Assembly: GCA_018902755.1 (NCBI GenBank)
Contig: JAHIQI010000001.1
Span: forward strand, 1-5,306
Length of the DNA: 5,306 bases
Direction: 5' to 3'
Source: Pseudomonadota bacterium
GTDB taxonomy: Bacteria > Desulfobacterota > Desulfarculia > Desulfarculales > Desulfarculaceae
The translations under genes and the position numbers were made by a program. Within the stretch, counting starts at the first letter, position 1. Each line of letters opens with the position of its first letter. This document shows positions 4,796-5,306 of the stretch, piece by piece. The notes beneath the pieces were generated by a model. That model was not told where the DNA came from and made no database searches. It worked only from the letters and a program-made list of their open reading frames with translations.

Positions 4796-5306
4796 ATGCC
4801 AAAGCCTCGCTACCTGTGTTACCTGATGTTGGCCGTCCTGGTGGGCCTCGCCGCTTGCGAGGGTTCCTTTTCCTGCTCCACCGCCAGCCTGAGCGAACCC
4901 AAGATCGCCACGGCGGTGGACCCCAAGACCCAGGCCCCCACCCAGGTGGTGAGCCAGATCCCTCCCACCTCCGGGCCCATCTACGCCACGGCCAAGGTGG
5001 CCTCCGCCCCGGCGGGCACCAAGGTCAAGGCGGTGTTCTACTATCTGGAGGGGCAGCGCCGCCAGATAGCCGAGAACCAGATCGAGCTGAAAGAGGGAGC
5101 CTATGTGAGCTTCCAGCTTTCGCCTCCGGCCAATGGCTGGCCCCTGGGCAAGTATGAGGTGGTGTATCTGCTGGACGGCAAGCAGGTGCAGACGGCCCAG
5201 TTCAGCGTGGCCCAGGACAAGGCGGCGGCCCCGGCTCCGGCGCCCCAGGCGTCCGCTCCCCCGGCCCAGGCCCCGCCCCAGGCGGCTCCGGCCCCCGCGC
5301 CCGTGG
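4796..5306 (+). CDS. Putative lipoprotein with Pro/Ala-rich tail, partial at the right edge
   Basis: The reading frame opens at the ATG at 4796 and stays open for 170 codons to the window edge, so the C-terminus is missing. GGGAGAG (4781-4787) is a good ribosome site about 8 bases upstream. Residues 1-20 form a signal sequence ending in the lipobox L18-A19-A20-C21, so Cys21 should be lipidated. Glu at +2 is not the Asp inner-membrane retention signal, which favours the outer membrane. Residues 60-137 look like one compact beta-rich domain: a VKAVFYYLEG strand, then FQLSPPANGWPLGKYEVVYLLDGK and a closing TAQFSV strand. The GWP.GKYEV..LDG pattern is typical of small secreted Ig-like or accessory domains. 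From 143 the chain is almost pure Pro/Ala/Gln, a likely periplasm-spanning linker to a domain outside the window. The function is unknown. It follows the IclR gene by 113 bp with its own leader hairpin and need not be functionally linked. Confidence 0.82.
   Translation, partial: MPKPRYLCYLMLAVLVGLAACEGSFSCSTASLSEPKIATAVDPKTQAPTQVVSQIPPTSGPIYATAKVASAPAGTKVKAVFYYLEGQRRQIAENQIELKEGAYVSFQLSPPANGWPLGKYEVVYLLDGKQVQTAQFSVAQDKAAAPAPAPQASAPPAQAPPQAAPAPAPV

Noticed and set aside
4816..5157. A 113-codon plus-strand frame at the right end
   Set aside because: It is out of frame with the lipoprotein gene starting at 4796, which has a ribosome site, signal sequence and lipobox. The 4816 frame yields only Pro/Gly/Arg-rich sequence.

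Overview
The window is about 5.3 kb of GC-rich DNA and looks like part of a Gram-negative bacterial chromosome. The evidence is strong G/C preference at third codon positions, a Sec-exported periplasmic binding protein, and a lipobox lipoprotein with a Pro/Ala-rich tail. The style would suit a high-GC proteobacterium or a member of the Desulfobacterota, but nothing here fixes the taxon. There are no tRNA, rRNA, CRISPR or transposase genes.

Layout, left to right. A strong GC hairpin (38-65) lies just past the end of a minus-strand gene for a family 5 (DppA/OppA/NikA-type) ABC substrate-binding protein (112-1683). Upstream of it, 81 bp away on the same strand, is an IclR-family regulator (1765-2562). 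A 410-bp gene-free stretch follows. It contains an AT-rich island (about 24% GC over 2631-2720) with three copies of the 9-mer ACACATTGT: two form a perfect 13-bp inverted repeat and the third is a direct repeat further out. Several GC-rich hairpins lie beyond the island. Next is a minus-strand TauE/SafE (DUF81) membrane permease (2973-3704). After a 156-bp divergent intergenic region comes a second IclR-family regulator on the plus strand (3861-4682). Last, a lipoprotein gene starts at 4796 and runs off the right edge.

The two IclR proteins are paralogues. Their helix-turn-helix domains are about 72% identical by hand count, and the core of the recognition helix (DLHVATARR) is identical. The last third of the effector domain is much more divergent. 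The simplest reading is two regulators that see similar operators but answer to different small molecules, flanking a membrane permease and next to an uptake-type binding protein. The binding protein has no ABC permease or ATPase gene in the window, and the hairpin behind it suggests its transcript ends there. A solute-responsive module (uptake receptor, exporter and two related sensors) is an inference. The ligand cannot be read from the sequence.

The most interesting non-coding signal is the operator-like cluster at 2636-2718. Its arrangement (inverted pair plus a direct third copy) resembles the operators described for the IclR-family regulators PcaU and PobR of Acinetobacter. A related 9-mer (CACAGTGTG) sits just upstream of the ribosome-binding site of the binding-protein gene.
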